A stretch of DNA of 64,000 nucleotides from Pedobacter sp. FW305-3-2-15-E-R2A2 (GCF_038446955.1 NZ_CP151803.1:4340001-4404000), one strand, 5' to 3'; numbered from the stretch's first letter, positions 16,037 to 25,040 are shown. The notes: generated by a model not told the origin, from the sequence alone. Program-made: numbers and translations.

Positions 16037-16777
16037 ATGATTCAAATGGAAGTTTGCGCCAACTCGCTTACCTCTGCCCTTGCGGCTCAGGAAGGTGGCG
16101 CTGTGAGGGTAGAATTTTGTGATAATTTACCAGAAGGTGGGACTACTCCCAGTTATGCACAAATTAAGCTGGCAAAAGAGCTGTTGCACATCCTTGTTTA
16201 TCCGATTATCCGCCCCAGAGGTGGGGATTTTCTATATTCTGACCTGGAGTTTCGCCTCATGAAGGAAGATGTTAAAATCTGTAAATCATTAAATTGTGAT
16301 GGTGTGGTCATCGGGATTCTAAAAGCAGATGGCAGCATTGATAAGGAAAGATGCGCAGAACTGATTGCACTGGCAAGGCCGATGAAGGTCACTTTTCACC
16401 GGGCTTTTGACATGTGTAATGACCTGGAAAAAGCGCTAGAGGAGCTCATTGAACTGGGCTGCGAAAGGGTATTAACTTCAGGAGCTGCAGCTTCTGCGCT
16501 TTTGGGTGCAGAAAAGCTAAAAGGTTTAATCACCCAGGCTGCCGGAAGGATCAGCATTATGCCGGGAGCAGGTGTCAAAACCGAAAACATTGCAGAGATC
16601 ATCCGGATTACGGGAGCAAAAGAGTTCCATGCTTCAGCAAAACATGCCGTAAAGAGCGATATGAAATTCAGAAATCCAGGATTGAGTATGGGGACTTCCG
16701 TAGATGAGTTCAGCTATGACCTGACGGATGCAGCGACCGTAAAAAAGCTGATTGAATTGGCCAACAGCAATAAATAA
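16037..16777 (+). CDS. cutC: CutC family protein
   Basis: A 246-residue TIM-barrel protein of the CutC family. Characteristic segments are MEVCANSLTSALAAQEGGAVRVEFCDNLPEGGTTPS, IIRPRGGDFLYSDLE, VTFHRAFDMCNDLEKAL and VLTSGAAASA. The family was named for copper homeostasis in E. coli, but that role has been questioned and its enzymatic activity is unsettled. Here it is embedded between glycosylasparaginase (18 bases upstream) and a GH92 mannosidase (20 bases downstream). This position argues for a role in handling a product of glycopeptide breakdown rather than copper; that is inference. No signal peptide, so cytoplasmic. Confidence 0.92.
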   Translation: MIQMEVCANSLTSALAAQEGGAVRVEFCDNLPEGGTTPSYAQIKLAKELLHILVYPIIRPRGGDFLYSDLEFRLMKEDVKICKSLNCDGVVIGILKADGSIDKERCAELIALARPMKVTFHRAFDMCNDLEKALEELIELGCERVLTSGAAASALLGAEKLKGLITQAAGRISIMPGAGVKTENIAEIIRITGAKEFHASAKHAVKSDMKFRNPGLSMGTSVDEFSYDLTDAATVKKLIELANSNK

Positions 16778-16797
16778 CGTTATAATTATCGATAATA

Positions 16798-19731
16798 ATG
16801 ATACAAAAACTGACCAGCACAACCTTAGTTGTGGCCCTGTTCTTTTCCATCAGCACTGCCCAGACTAAAAAAGATTATACGCAATATGTAAATCCATTTA
16901 TCGGGACAGGTGGCCATGGACATACTTATCCAGGCCCTTCTATGCCTTTTGGCATGATTCAACCGGGTCCTGACACCCGTTTAACCGGATGGGATGGCTG
17001 CTCCGGTTACCACGATACCGACAGTGTCGTTTATGGTTTCTCTCATACCCATTTAAGTGGCGTAGGGATTCCTGACTATGGCGATGTTTTGTTCATGCCC
17101 ACGGTAGGACAACCGGAGTTCCAGAATACTGCTTATGCCTCTCCTTTTCAAAAGAAAAATGAGAAAGCAAGCGTAGGTTATTATGCCACTAAACTCGACA
17201 AATATGGCATCAATGTAGCACTGACGAGCACCAGAAGAGTTGCTTTACACCAATATACCTTTCCTGCTTCAAAGCAATCGAATATCATCATCGATTTAAA
17301 ACACCGGGACCGCGTATTGGATTCCTGGATTGAAGTGGTCAGCCCAACTGAAATCCGCGGGTTCAGAAGGTCCAGAGCCTGGGCTAAAGACCAGCCTGTT
17401 TATTTCTATGCTAAGTTTAGCAAGCCTTTTAAATCTTATGGCATTGCTGTTGATGATGTCGTACAGAAAGGGCTGAAAAAGGCATCCGGTAAAAACATCA
17501 AGCTATTTATCCAGTTTGACACCAAGGCTGCTGAAAATGTGCTTTCTAAAGTGGCCATCTCGGCAGTCAGTGCGGAAGGTGCCTTAAAAAACCTGGATGC
17601 AGAGTTAAAAGGTTATGATTTCAAAGGCACCGTAGCGAAGGCTAAAACGATTTGGAATACCGAGCTTTCTAAAATTGAAGCAGAGAGTACCGATCAGAAA
17701 CAACTCCGTACTTATTATACCGCATTGTACCATAGTTTCCTCAATCCCAATTTATTTATGGATGTGGATGGACAATACCTGGGTCTGGACAAGAAGGTTC
17801 ACCGTGCAGTCGGTTTTGAATACTTTACTGTTTTCTCTTTATGGGATACCCACCGCACAGAACATCCACTCCTCACACTGATCGACAGAAAAAGAACACT
17901 GGATTTCATTAAAACCTTTCTGGCTATGTACGACCAGGGAAAGCTGTTGCCCATATGGGAACTGGCTTCGAATGAGACCTTTTGTATGATTGGAAACCAC
18001 TCCATTCCAGTGATTGTAGATGCCTATGCAAAGGGAATCCGCGATTTTGATACGGAAAAAGCCCTGGAAGCGATGAAAGTTTCTGTAAACAGGAAACAGT
18101 TCGGAATAGACCTTTACGTTGCTCAAGGCGCTGTTCCTTCCGATAAGGAAGAAGAATCTGCGTCCAAAACAGTAGAATATGCTTATGACGACTGGTGCAT
18201 TTCGGAATTCGCCCGCATGCTGGGCAAAAAGGAAGACCAGGAATTGTACAGCCGCAGGGCACAATACTGGAAAAACCTCTATGATCCGGAAACCGGTTTT
18301 ATCCGTGCCCGGCAAAACGGAGGTTTCTACAAACCTTTTGAACCTACAGAAGTCAACAGCAATTACACGGAAGGCAATTCCTGGCATTATTCCTTCAGCA
18401 CCCAGCAGGACGTCAATACCCATATGGAATTTATGGGCGGAGAACCGGCCTATCAGGAAAAGCTGAATGAGCTATTTACTACAAAAAAAGGATTGACAGG
18501 CAGGGCTCAGGATGATATCGCAGGTTTAATCGGGCAATATGCCCATGGAAATGAACCGAGTCACCATATGTCTTATTTGTTCAATTATACCAGGCATCCG
18601 GAAAAGACGGCACATTATCTGCAAAGAATTTACAGGGAACAATACCATGATCAGCCTGATGGCTTATCCGGAAATGAAGACTGTGGTCAGATGAGTGCCT
18701 GGCTGGTGATGAGTGCGATGGGCTGGTATCCGGTCTCTCCCGGCAACAACATTTACAATATCGGCAGTCCATGGTTTAAGAAACTAACGGTACACCTGGA
18801 AAACGGGAAAAAGATCGTCGTGAATGCGCCTTCCCTTAATCAGGACCGCTATTATACTTCCGGACTGAAATTAAACGGAAAACCTTATGGTAAACTGTTT
18901 CTGAATTACAACGATCTTGCCAATGGAGGAACACTTGATTTTGCGCATTCGGCTAAACCGGATATGGATTATTTAAACAGTCTGGAGAAGCCGGTGATGA
19001 AGATCAGTGGGCAACTCATTACCCCTAACCCATCGATTAATGGCCCCTCTGCTATTTTCAAAGGAAAACAAAGCATCAGCATCAGTAATTCGTTAAAGGA
19101 CGCAGAGATCTATTATACCACCGACGGCAGCACGCCTTCTGCAGCTTCCCTTCGTTATACTCAGCCCTTTGAGATCGACAAAAGCAGTCAGATTAAAGCC
19201 ATTGCCTATAAAGCTGGCTATGTAAACAGTTTTCCTGTAGAAGCTTCCTACCAAACGGCAGATCAACATTATACCATACAGGTTAAAACTGCGATTAATC
19301 CTACTTTTACCGGCGGTGGAAACAATGCGCTGATTGATGGAATCCGGGGAACGGCCAATTACAAAATCGGAGACATCTGGCAAGGCTTCAGAAGTCCGGA
19401 AATTGAGGCTGTTGTAGACCTTGGTTTGAAGAAGAAAGTGAACACCGTAAGCATTGGCGCATTGCAAGATACCAATGCCTGGATCATTATTCCTTCGGAA
19501 GTGAGTTTTTATGGCTCTTCGGACAACATTCATTTTGTAGAAATCGGCAAGGTAAAATCAACGGTTGATCCAAAAGATGAACGTCAGCAAATTCAGGAGT
19601 TTAGTGCCAAAGCAGGCATAGAATGCAGATATATTAAGGTGGTAGTCAAGGCTTATGGCATTCTTGGCGACTGGCATGATGGTTCAGGTGAGCTGGCCCA
19701 TTCTTTCTTTGATGAAATTACGATAAATTAA
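16798..19731 (+). CDS. GH92 alpha-1,2-mannosidase-type glycoside hydrolase with C-terminal binding domains
   Basis: A 977-residue secreted protein with a Sec signal peptide (MIQKLTSTTLVVALFFSISTAQ). The GH92 N-terminal beta-sandwich begins at YVNPFIGTGGHGHTYPGPSMPFGMIQPGPDT. The catalytic domain carries EGNSWHYSF and, near residues 625-645, GNEDCGQMSAWLVMSAMGWYPVSPG, diagnostic for GH92 calcium-dependent exo-mannosidases. A chitobiase/FN3-like domain follows (about 755-825), with the DAEIYYTTDGSTPS motif, then an F5/8 type C (discoidin) carbohydrate-binding-like domain (about 835-975). It would trim mannose from N-glycans in the periplasm or at the surface. It is the last gene of the ybdL-yafV-AGA-cutC-GH92 run. 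Confidence 0.94.
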   Translation: MIQKLTSTTLVVALFFSISTAQTKKDYTQYVNPFIGTGGHGHTYPGPSMPFGMIQPGPDTRLTGWDGCSGYHDTDSVVYGFSHTHLSGVGIPDYGDVLFMPTVGQPEFQNTAYASPFQKKNEKASVGYYATKLDKYGINVALTSTRRVALHQYTFPASKQSNIIIDLKHRDRVLDSWIEVVSPTEIRGFRRSRAWAKDQPVYFYAKFSKPFKSYGIAVDDVVQKGLKKASGKNIKLFIQFDTKAAENVLSKVAISAVSAEGALKNLDAELKGYDFKGTVAKAKTIWNTELSKIEAESTDQKQLRTYYTALYHSFLNPNLFMDVDGQYLGLDKKVHRAVGFEYFTVFSLWDTHRTEHPLLTLIDRKRTLDFIKTFLAMYDQGKLLPIWELASNETFCMIGNHSIPVIVDAYAKGIRDFDTEKALEAMKVSVNRKQFGIDLYVAQGAVPSDKEEESASKTVEYAYDDWCISEFARMLGKKEDQELYSRRAQYWKNLYDPETGFIRARQNGGFYKPFEPTEVNSNYTEGNSWHYSFSTQQDVNTHMEFMGGEPAYQEKLNELFTTKKGLTGRAQDDIAGLIGQYAHGNEPSHHMSYLFNYTRHPEKTAHYLQRIYREQYHDQPDGLSGNEDCGQMSAWLVMSAMGWYPVSPGNNIYNIGSPWFKKLTVHLENGKKIVVNAPSLNQDRYYTSGLKLNGKPYGKLFLNYNDLANGGTLDFAHSAKPDMDYLNSLEKPVMKISGQLITPNPSINGPSAIFKGKQSISISNSLKDAEIYYTTDGSTPSAASLRYTQPFEIDKSSQIKAIAYKAGYVNSFPVEASYQTADQHYTIQVKTAINPTFTGGGNNALIDGIRGTANYKIGDIWQGFRSPEIEAVVDLGLKKKVNTVSIGALQDTNAWIIIPSEVSFYGSSDNIHFVEIGKVKSTVDPKDERQQIQEFSAKAGIECRYIKVVVKAYGILGDWHDGSGELAHSFFDEITIN

Positions 19732-19745
19732 TCGACTCAAAATCC

Positions 19746-19753
19746 TATATTTG
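19746..19753 (+). promoter_or_regulatory. -7 box of lepA, 8 bases from the start codon
   Basis: TATATTTG matches TAnnTTTG and leaves room for only a 0-5 base leader before the lepA ATG at 19762. No matching -33 element is obvious. Confidence 0.45.
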
Positions 19754-19761
19754 CGCCACTG

Positions 19762-21549
19762 ATGAAGCACATACGTAATTTTTGCATAATTGCACATATT
19801 GACCACGGTAAGAGCACCCTGGCTGACCGTTTATTGGAATATACTAAAACCATTACCCAACGTGAGTCTCAGGCTCAATTGCTGGATAATATGGATTTGG
19901 AGCGTGAACGCGGCATCACGATAAAAAGCCACGCCATTCAGATGAACTACACCGTAGACGGACAGGAATATGTATTAAACCTGATTGATACCCCCGGACA
20001 CGTAGATTTTTCTTATGAAGTTTCCCGTTCAATCGCGGCCTGTGAAGGTGCATTGTTGATCGTTGATGCTTCACAAGGGATTCAGGCACAAACGATTTCC
20101 AACTTATATCTTGCTTTAGAGCATGACCTGGAGATCATTCCGATCCTGAACAAAATGGATTTACCAGGCGCAATGCCTGAAGAGGTAAAAGATCAGATCA
20201 TTGACCTGATTGGTTGTAAACGCGAAGAGATCATTCCTGCATCCGGAAAAACCGGATTGGGGGTAATGGACATCCTTCAGGCGATTATAGACCGCGTACC
20301 TGCTCCTGTTGGAGAACCGGAAGCGCCATTACAGGCCTTAATCTTTGACTCTGTATTCAACTCTTTCAGAGGAATTATTGCTTACTACAAAGTAGTGAAT
20401 GGTGAAATCAGAAAAGGGGATAAAGTAAAGTTCATCAATACCGGTAAAGAATATCTTGCTGATGAGGTGGGTGTACTAAAATTAAACATGTTACCTAAGG
20501 ACGTGGTGAAAACCGGGGACGTAGGTTATATCATATCAGGAATTAAAGAAGCGCGTGAGGTTAAGGTTGGAGATACGATCACTAACGTTGCCAGGCCTTC
20601 ATTAGATTCCATTCAAGGATTTGAAGAGGTAAAACCAATGGTATTTGCGGGAATCTATCCTGTAGATACAGATGAGTTTGAAGAACTTCGTGAGGCGATG
20701 CATAAATTACAGCTGAACGATGCTTCGATTGTATTTGAACCGGAAAGCTCTGCAGCTTTAGGTTTCGGATTCCGTTGCGGGTTCCTTGGAATGCTGCACA
20801 TGGAGATCATCCAGGAGCGTCTGGAACGCGAATTTGATATGACGGTAATTACGACTGTTCCCAACGTATCTTATGTCGCCCATACCAGTAAAGGCATTGA
20901 AGTCATCGTAAACAACCCTTCAGACCTTCCTGATCCAAGTAAACTGGATTTCGTGGAAGAGCCTTTCATCAAAGCAAACATCATTACCAAAGCTGAATTT
21001 GTTGGTCCGGTAATGTCGCTTTGTATTCAGAAAAGAGGGACTATTGTGAATCAGTCGTACCTGACTTCAGACCGTGTTGAACTGATATTTGAAATGCCTA
21101 TGGGTGAGATCGTTTTCGATTTCTACGATAAGCTGAAAACCATCTCCAAAGGATATGCTTCTTTCGATTACCACCAGATTGGCTATAAGCAATCTGACCT
21201 GGTACGTCTGGACATTCTATTGAATGGAGAGCATGTGGATGCGTTATCGTCCTTAATTCACCGTAGCAATTCCTATGATTTTGGAAAAAGAATCTGTGAG
21301 AAATTGAGGGAATTGATTCCGAGACAACAATTTGAGATTGTGATTCAGGCTTCTATCGGTGCAAAAATTATTGCCCGTGAGACCGTAAGGGCTTTACGTA
21401 AAGATGTAACGGCCAAATGTTATGGTGGTGATATCTCCCGTAAGCGTAAACTTTTGGAGAAACAAAAGAAAGGTAAAAAACGGATGCGTCAGGTAGGTAA
21501 TGTGGAAATTCCACAAACCGCTTTCATGGCCGTACTTAAATTAGATTAA
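19762..21549 (+). CDS. lepA: Elongation factor 4 (ribosomal back-translocase LepA)
   Basis: A 595-residue translational GTPase, full length. The G1 motif AHIDHGKSTLADRL, G3 DTPGHVDFSYEV and G4 NKMDLPGA are intact. Domains II, III and V follow, and the LepA-specific C-terminal domain ends with the basic KRKLLEKQKKGKKRMRQVGNVEIPQTAF segment. It acts on the ribosome, aiding translation under ionic or cold stress and subunit assembly. It has its own -7 box upstream. A folD gene follows 51 bases downstream in the same direction, with a compact hairpin between. Confidence 0.98.
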   Translation: MKHIRNFCIIAHIDHGKSTLADRLLEYTKTITQRESQAQLLDNMDLERERGITIKSHAIQMNYTVDGQEYVLNLIDTPGHVDFSYEVSRSIAACEGALLIVDASQGIQAQTISNLYLALEHDLEIIPILNKMDLPGAMPEEVKDQIIDLIGCKREEIIPASGKTGLGVMDILQAIIDRVPAPVGEPEAPLQALIFDSVFNSFRGIIAYYKVVNGEIRKGDKVKFINTGKEYLADEVGVLKLNMLPKDVVKTGDVGYIISGIKEAREVKVGDTITNVARPSLDSIQGFEEVKPMVFAGIYPVDTDEFEELREAMHKLQLNDASIVFEPESSAALGFGFRCGFLGMLHMEIIQERLEREFDMTVITTVPNVSYVAHTSKGIEVIVNNPSDLPDPSKLDFVEEPFIKANIITKAEFVGPVMSLCIQKRGTIVNQSYLTSDRVELIFEMPMGEIVFDFYDKLKTISKGYASFDYHQIGYKQSDLVRLDILLNGEHVDALSSLIHRSNSYDFGKRICEKLRELIPRQQFEIVIQASIGAKIIARETVRALRKDVTAKCYGGDISRKRKLLEKQKKGKKRMRQVGNVEIPQTAFMAVLKLD

Positions 21550-21556
21550 TTTTTAG

Positions 21557-21575
21557 GGCAATGCCTGGCATTGCC
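21557..21575 (+). repeat. Compact inverted repeat between lepA and folD
   Basis: GGCAATGCC T GGCATTGCC. It has no T tract, so it is more likely an attenuating or mRNA-stability hairpin than a terminator. Confidence 0.4.
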
Positions 21576-21600
21576 TAAACATAAACAACATTAGGATTAC

Positions 21601-22482
21601 ATGCAGTTACTGGACGGAAAATTCGCATCAGAGAAAATAAAACAGGAAATCGCAGCAGAAGCAGCGGCTTTTTTAGCAGAGAGTGGCAGAAAACCTCACT
21701 TGATAGCGATATTGGTTGGTAATGATGGTGGCAGCGAAACATATGTCGCCAGTAAAATGAAAAACTGTGAAAAGGTAGGTTTCCAATCTTCCCTGATCAG
21801 ATATGATGTCACTGTTACTGAAGCAGAATTATTACAGAAGATCGAGGAAATTAATCAGGATGCTGATGTAGATGGCTTAATCGTTCAACTTCCCCTTCCT
21901 AAACACATCGATCCGGAAAAAGTAACGGAAACGATCGATTATCGTAAAGATGTAGATGGTTTTCACCCGGTAAATCTGGGTCGTATGATGAGAAACCTTC
22001 CTTGTTTTATTCCTGCAACCCCTTATGGGATTCTGTTAATGCTTCAGGCTTATCAGATTGATACCACAGGGAAACATTGTGTGGTAGTTGGCAGAAGTAA
22101 TATTGTAGGAAGCCCAATGAGTATCCTGATGGCCAGAAATGCAAACCCAGGGAACTGTACGGTAACACTTACCCATAGTAAAACAGCGAATTTGAAAGAA
22201 CTGGCTTTACAGGCAGATATTATTGTTGCTGCAATCGGCAAAAAGAATTTTGTAACTGCTGATATGGTAAAACCTGGTGCAATCATTATTGACGTAGGCA
22301 TCAACAGAGAGACTTCAACAGAAACGAAATCAGGTTATAAATTGTATGGTGATGTTGATTTTGAAAATGTAGCACCAAAAGCTTCATGGATTACTCCGGT
22401 TCCCGGAGGTGTAGGTCTGATGACGATTGTAGGTTTGTTAAAGAACACATTGGCTTCAGCAAAAAAGGAAATCTATCCATAA
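21601..22482 (+). CDS. folD: Bifunctional methylenetetrahydrofolate dehydrogenase / methenyltetrahydrofolate cyclohydrolase
   Basis: A 293-residue cytoplasmic enzyme of C1-folate metabolism that interconverts 5,10-methylene- and 10-formyl-THF. Diagnostic features are SETYVASKMKNCEKVG with the catalytic Lys, DGLIVQLPLPKHID, the NADP-binding VVVGRSNIVGSPMSILMAR, and the C-terminal ITPVPGGVGLMTI. Length and motifs are standard. It is probably co-transcribed with lepA and ends at a strong terminator. Confidence 0.98.
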   Translation: MQLLDGKFASEKIKQEIAAEAAAFLAESGRKPHLIAILVGNDGGSETYVASKMKNCEKVGFQSSLIRYDVTVTEAELLQKIEEINQDADVDGLIVQLPLPKHIDPEKVTETIDYRKDVDGFHPVNLGRMMRNLPCFIPATPYGILLMLQAYQIDTTGKHCVVVGRSNIVGSPMSILMARNANPGNCTVTLTHSKTANLKELALQADIIVAAIGKKNFVTADMVKPGAIIIDVGINRETSTETKSGYKLYGDVDFENVAPKASWITPVPGGVGLMTIVGLLKNTLASAKKEIYP

Positions 22483-22510
22483 GGATATCTTGATATCTCT
22501 ATATATAAAA

Positions 22511-22540
22511 AAGAGGGTTGATTTAAAAGTCAACCCTCTT
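22511..22540. terminator. Bidirectional terminator after folD
   Basis: Perfect 11-bp arms AAGAGGGTTGA and TCAACCCTCTT around TTTAAAAG, with A and T tracts on either side. It serves folD and the convergent 139-residue gene. Confidence 0.9.
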
Positions 22541-22542
22541 TT

Positions 22543-22962
22543 TTATTGTTCCGGAGTCATAATTTTTTCTTTTATTTCCTTAATTAACTGATCAGAATCC
22601 CTAAAACCATCTGATATTGAGGATCGGAAGTAAAATGTAGAACCATCATTAAAACATACATAAAATGAAGATCTCGACAACCACCTATCGACCTCCTTTA
22701 CCTCGGCCCTGGACTTCTTTGCCTTAAAAAAAAGGTTCTTAAAAACCAGCTCATTTCCAATGCTATAAACGTCGTAATAAGAAAAGGCACGTATAAAGAT
22801 AAAAGATGCAATAGCAAGAATAACTGCCAGAACACCCAGGCTAGTAAATGTCAATACATCAAGTATTAAATACGAAAAAAATATCAGTAATGGCAATAAA
22901 CTAAAAATAAGAAACAATTGGCTCCCAACGGCTGAACTTCCACTAATCTTTGTCTTAATCAC
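22543..22962 (-). CDS. Unrecognised 139-residue membrane protein
   Basis: Two adjacent transmembrane helices (about 15-37 and 40-60) are followed by a soluble C-terminal domain with a PH-like pattern (YDVYSIGNELVFKNLFFKAKKSRAEVKEVDRW, then a Trp/Phe-rich strand region). I do not recognise a named family. It is the last of four head-to-tail AT-rich minus-strand genes (22543-24613). Small membrane proteins of this form occur among immunity or envelope-stress genes, but no function can be assigned. Confidence 0.7.
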   Translation of the reverse strand: MIKTKISGSSAVGSQLFLIFSLLPLLIFFSYLILDVLTFTSLGVLAVILAIASFIFIRAFSYYDVYSIGNELVFKNLFFKAKKSRAEVKEVDRWLSRSSFYVCFNDGSTFYFRSSISDGFRDSDQLIKEIKEKIMTPEQ

Positions 22963-22970
22963 TTTTGCTT

Positions 22971-23960
22971 TTATTTTTTACGTTTTACTAACTTACGTCC
23001 TTGCCAAAGAAAATCATAAGTACCTTCTTTTTGATTTGAATCTTTCCTCCCTGGACTCACCTTTTTCCCGGATAATCTTCCTCTGATATAATCATATTCG
23101 CTGATCGTTTCAACTGTTCGAACGATAATATTTTGTAATTCGAAGAGGTAATCAGATTTCAATTGCGGTACCATTGATGGGGAAAAAGAAGTCTGTACCA
23201 CAAAGGAGAGTTGATAATCAACTTTTGGGACTTCATCATAATCTTTTAACAGTGCAATAACATTCAATATTTCTTTATTTCCAGTTTCTGTTCCGGCATT
23301 AAATTCATAAGTTTTGATCTCATCAAAAAGCAAAGAGTCTTCGGCAATTTTAACTTCCGATTTAACCAAGCCCCCTCCGATCCTATCAGGATGTTTTTTT
23401 ATGACATCTAATGTATCTCTTAACCATATCTTAAAAATTTCATCCTGTTCCGGGAAAGCTATTGCCGCAGTTTTTTCTTGTGATTGACAACCTGCGATGA
23501 CGAGGCAACAAAAAATCAAAACCAGATTTAGGTGAGCAGCTCTCAATCTCCCCCTACAGTATGCAGTACTCAAGGCGATCAATGTCCCCAGATAAAAGAA
23601 AAGAGGATATATGATAATTATTCTACGACTGATTCCTCCTAAACTTCCATAAAAAGAGTGCAATTGCAAGTTACCCGTGATATCCATGGATGTTACGTAA
23701 CTTTTATCTGTTGAATCAAAAAAAACATAGATACCGTATACGCAAATCAGAAACAATAATAGGTCTGTCAGTTTACTGCGATACAAAATTAGGAAGACAA
23801 TAAGTGGCATTAATAAAATATGGCTTTCTCTATAACTTAATCTGTCGTTAGATAACATTTCAATCTCTATAAACTCAAGTATAAGAAAAACACCAATTAG
23901 AAGGAGCTTAACAAGCTTTATCAGAATAGTTAGCTTATAATTGCTCTTGTTACAAATCAT
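22971..23960 (-). CDS. Unrecognised membrane protein with an embedded lipoprotein-like signal
   Basis: The frame extends to 24017, but I prefer the ATG at 23960 (329 residues). That start overlaps the end of the preceding gene by 11 bases and removes a 68-base overlap. Four hydrophobic helices lie in the first half. A fifth hydrophobic segment near residues 145-158 reads LNLVLIFCCLVIAGC, a good lipobox, followed by a soluble, charged domain with no recognised motif. An in-frame TTG at 23544-23546, preceded by an AGGGGGAG stretch, could start a separate lipoprotein of about 190 residues. The product may thus be one five-helix protein or two proteins. The gene is visibly AT-richer than its flanks. 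Confidence 0.55.
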   Translation of the reverse strand: MICNKSNYKLTILIKLVKLLLIGVFLILEFIEIEMLSNDRLSYRESHILLMPLIVFLILYRSKLTDLLLFLICVYGIYVFFDSTDKSYVTSMDITGNLQLHSFYGSLGGISRRIIIIYPLFFYLGTLIALSTAYCRGRLRAAHLNLVLIFCCLVIAGCQSQEKTAAIAFPEQDEIFKIWLRDTLDVIKKHPDRIGGGLVKSEVKIAEDSLLFDEIKTYEFNAGTETGNKEILNVIALLKDYDEVPKVDYQLSFVVQTSFSPSMVPQLKSDYLFELQNIIVRTVETISEYDYIRGRLSGKKVSPGRKDSNQKEGTYDFLWQGRKLVKRKK

Positions 23961-24219
23961 AACCAATAGGAAACCAAACACCTCTTTTATCAGGCGATAG
24001 CATATTTGACAAAACATGCCCAGAATCTAACGTCGACACATCGATATTTTCAATTGCATTTATGATTTCCGGCAATGGCCTATCCTTAAACACTTTATTG
24101 TTAAGCAAACTTAACGCATCATTATAATCATATGCTGTCAATCCACACCCCATTCTTATTCCAAAAGGGAACAAATTCTCACTAATGCCAAATTCAAACC
24201 AGTACTTTTTCATCGACAT
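23950..24219 (-). CDS. Unrecognised 89-residue protein
   Basis: A small soluble protein, MSMKKYWFEFGISEN..., ending RGVWFPIGYDL; translation may start at the second Met (24213). The conserved-looking pieces GIRMGCGLTAYDYNDAL and NVSTLDSGHVL-type (IDVSTLDSGHVLSNM) resemble small hypothetical proteins I have seen near polymorphic-toxin immunity genes in Bacteroidetes. No toxin gene lies in this window, so that role is a guess. Its end overlaps the next gene by 11 bases, so coupling is likely. Confidence 0.65.
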   Translation of the reverse strand: MSMKKYWFEFGISENLFPFGIRMGCGLTAYDYNDALSLLNNKVFKDRPLPEIINAIENIDVSTLDSGHVLSNMLSPDKRGVWFPIGYDL

Positions 24220-24271
24220 AATTTAGATATGATCAGGACCATCATTTTTCTCAGGTAAAAGTGGATATACA

Positions 24272-24613
24272 CTAAGTACATTCATCAACTATAATATCAT
24301 ACTGTGCATATTTACCGTAAACCGTACTTAAAGAACCTATTCTTGAAAAAATTAAGTCAAAATATTCATCATTAATTGCGTCTTGAATAGCCTTCCTTAT
24401 GGTCATCTTCTCTAAATCTTTTACAATGAACATATCAACAGCCCAAAAGTAATTGTCTGGGCCCTTTTCCATCAAATGTTGAATATTATAAACCGTAAAA
24501 GACGTTCCAAAAAAGACACGGTTATCGGGGAAGATCACATTTAGGTCTAAATTATCATTAAAAATATCATTTACCTGGTAACCAGACGGAAATCTTATTT
24601 TAAAATCCTGCAT
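24272..24613 (-). CDS. Unrecognised 113-residue protein
   Basis: A soluble acidic protein, MQDFKIRFPSGYQVN..., with RVFFGTSFTVYNIQHLMEK and YFWAVDMFIVKDL blocks and C-terminal helices. No signal peptide or membrane segment. It resembles orphan immunity-type hypothetical proteins by general character only. It starts 2 bases after the Rieske gene stop, so it is probably in the same transcript, and it heads a run of four AT-rich unknown genes. Confidence 0.65.
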   Translation of the reverse strand: MQDFKIRFPSGYQVNDIFNDNLDLNVIFPDNRVFFGTSFTVYNIQHLMEKGPDNYFWAVDMFIVKDLEKMTIRKAIQDAINDEYFDLIFSRIGSLSTVYGKYAQYDIIVDECT

Positions 24614-24615
24614 AC

Positions 24616-24948
24616 TTACCCAAATAGTTTCTTTATCCAGCTTTCTTTTAACCCCACATATATCCCATCTTCCCGCACTTCCACCGGATAAGTATCGATA
24701 TAATCACCTTGGCCCTCTGCCCCTCTTCCTGTTTCCAGATTATACTCATACCGATGGATCGGGCAGATCAGATAACCATCTTTACAACGCCCCCCACTCA
24801 GAATTCCTCCTGCATGCGGACAGGTATTCTGAACCACATGAAGCTGATGCTGATGCCTAAGCATACATAACTTTTTCCCGTTCACCTTGATTTGCTGTAC
24901 AAAATCCTGCTCGGGGAATGTGCCTTCTATTTTATACCATTTCAGCAT
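24616..24948 (-). CDS. Rieske [2Fe-2S] domain protein
   Basis: A 110-residue stand-alone Rieske ferredoxin-type protein. The cluster ligands are Cys43 and His45 in NTCPHAGGILSGG and Cys62 and His65 in LICPIHRYEYNLETG. It is cytoplasmic, without a signal peptide. Such small proteins act as electron carriers for oxygenases or as NirD-like subunits; no partner oxygenase is next to it. It is divergent from queE and first in line with a run of unknown genes. Confidence 0.92.
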   Translation of the reverse strand: MLKWYKIEGTFPEQDFVQQIKVNGKKLCMLRHQHQLHVVQNTCPHAGGILSGGRCKDGYLICPIHRYEYNLETGRGAEGQGDYIDTYPVEVREDGIYVGLKESWIKKLFG

Positions 24949-25032
24949 CTCCGGATTCCCTTCTTTTTCATAGATTGGTCATATAAACGTTTTCAATATA
25001 CATATAATCTCATTTCCCGCCGATATTTTCTT

Positions 25033-25040
25033 TACCTTTG
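25033..25040 (+). promoter_or_regulatory. -7 box of queE
   Basis: TACCTTTG (TAnnTTTG) ends 10 bases before the queE ATG at 25051, which also supports that start over the upstream in-frame ATG at 24892. Confidence 0.45.
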
